From the NCBI GenBank assembly GCA_006937955.1, contig SSNP01000081.1:74501-138500 (forward strand): DNA of 64,000 bases, read 5' to 3'. Made by a program: the position numbers and the translations under genes. Below, piece by piece: positions 63,355-64,000 of this stretch. Source of the DNA: Pachypanchax playfairii (lineage: Eukaryota > Chordata > Actinopteri > Cyprinodontiformes > Aplocheilidae). Positions within the stretch are counted from its first letter, which is position 1; each line of letters opens with the position of its first letter. The notes beneath the pieces were generated by a model. The model was given only the letters and a program-made list of their open reading frames with translations, did not search any database and was not told the origin of the DNA.

Positions 63355-63995
63355 GCTACGTTTACATGGGCACATTCAATCGGAATAAACGCCCAATCGG
63401 AACAAAAAGACGTCATGTAAACATGTCAATCAGAATGTTTTGATCCGATGCAGCCTGATCAGAATGAAATTTACTTCCGATCGAGAGGGGTGGTTTTGTC
63501 CGATCTTCATTCGGATAGACGTGCATGTATACACCCATTAGGAAAGAAAGGGTGAATAAAGCCCACTGCGCATGCGTACAACTTCAGCGTGACGTCTTTC
63601 CACTTTCGCAGACTCAAGTAGAAAACATGGCGGGAAGTAAACAGAAGTGGTCTGCTGGTGCGGTCATCCTGTCATCCTGCTCTCCTCTCCTGTGGAGGAG
63701 GAGCAGTAGCAATATGTATTCAGCCTCTAGCTTGGTTAATGCGACCAGTAAAAACCCAAACATAAAGGTAATCACCTGCAGAAGGTCCATATTGGGGATA
63801 ACGTGAGTCAGCTGGAGCGCACGATGGGGCGGGAAAGACGTGCAGAAAGGACGGAGTTTGTTTACTTTTTTTTCTTCCCCCTCAAAGACAACTCGCTGTG
63901 CGCATGCTCAACTCATTTAACCTGATTGAGTGCTTGGTGCATGTGTACTCATGGCATGATCAGATCATTTCAGTTAGTGTCCATGTAAACAGGGA
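63355..63995. mobile_element. MITE with cgtttacatg ends
   Basis: The left end cgtttacatgggcac (from 63359) and right end gtgtccatgtaaacag (63978-63993) are inverted. The words atgtaaacatgtcaatcaga and cgatc repeat inside. A short frame starting MAGSKQKWSAGAV (about 63628) is present. It lies at the edge of the window. Confidence 0.6.
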
Positions 63996-64000
63996 TTTGG

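Overview
The window is nuclear DNA of a bony fish, almost certainly a teleost. Three vertebrate genes with GT-AG introns can be read out: a TRIOBP orthologue (+ strand, exons 28584-46783), SMDT1/EMRE (- strand, 47401-48485) and a LUC7-like splicing factor (+ strand, 51320 to past the right edge). The repeats point the same way: fish Tc1 transposons, small hAT and PIF/Harbinger elements, fish LINE tails ending in a gtaagtcgctttggataaa motif, and tRNA-derived SINEs. Nothing bacterial or viral was seen.

Layout. 1-28000 is gene-poor and is mostly decayed mobile elements: LINE pieces, a Gypsy pol remnant, a Harbinger derivative, a dead Tc1 and one full-length Tc1 with an intact transposase (12379-13977). 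Within it, 15707-19348 reappears without visible difference at 19359-23000 across a 10-N gap, which looks like an assembly overlap rather than biology. From 28584 to 46783 lies the TRIOBP-like gene. Seventeen coding exons join in one frame (3402 nt, 1133 codons plus stop), giving an Arg/Ser-rich N-terminus, a PH domain and a C-terminal coiled coil. Its introns carry a second full-length Tc1, nested MITEs and a second assembly gap. SMDT1 follows tail-to-tail, with 617 bp between the two stop codons. It is a two-exon, 99-residue gene for the essential regulator of the mitochondrial calcium uniporter. LUC7-like starts 2.8 kb further on in the opposite direction. Nine coding exons (346 codons) are visible and the C-terminal end is not in the window.

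The three genes do separate jobs: actin/Rho cytoskeleton, mitochondrial calcium entry and U1 snRNP 5' splice-site choice. No functional system links them. The repeat landscape is the more unusual part. It shows nested insertions with readable target-site duplications, two Tc1 copies that differ by only a few bases, MITE families that keep short transposase-like or hydrophobic reading frames, and two gaps whose flanks show what probably went wrong in assembly. I found no convincing undescribed molecular system. Family names for repeats rest on termini, target-site duplications and remembered protein motifs, not on a database search.
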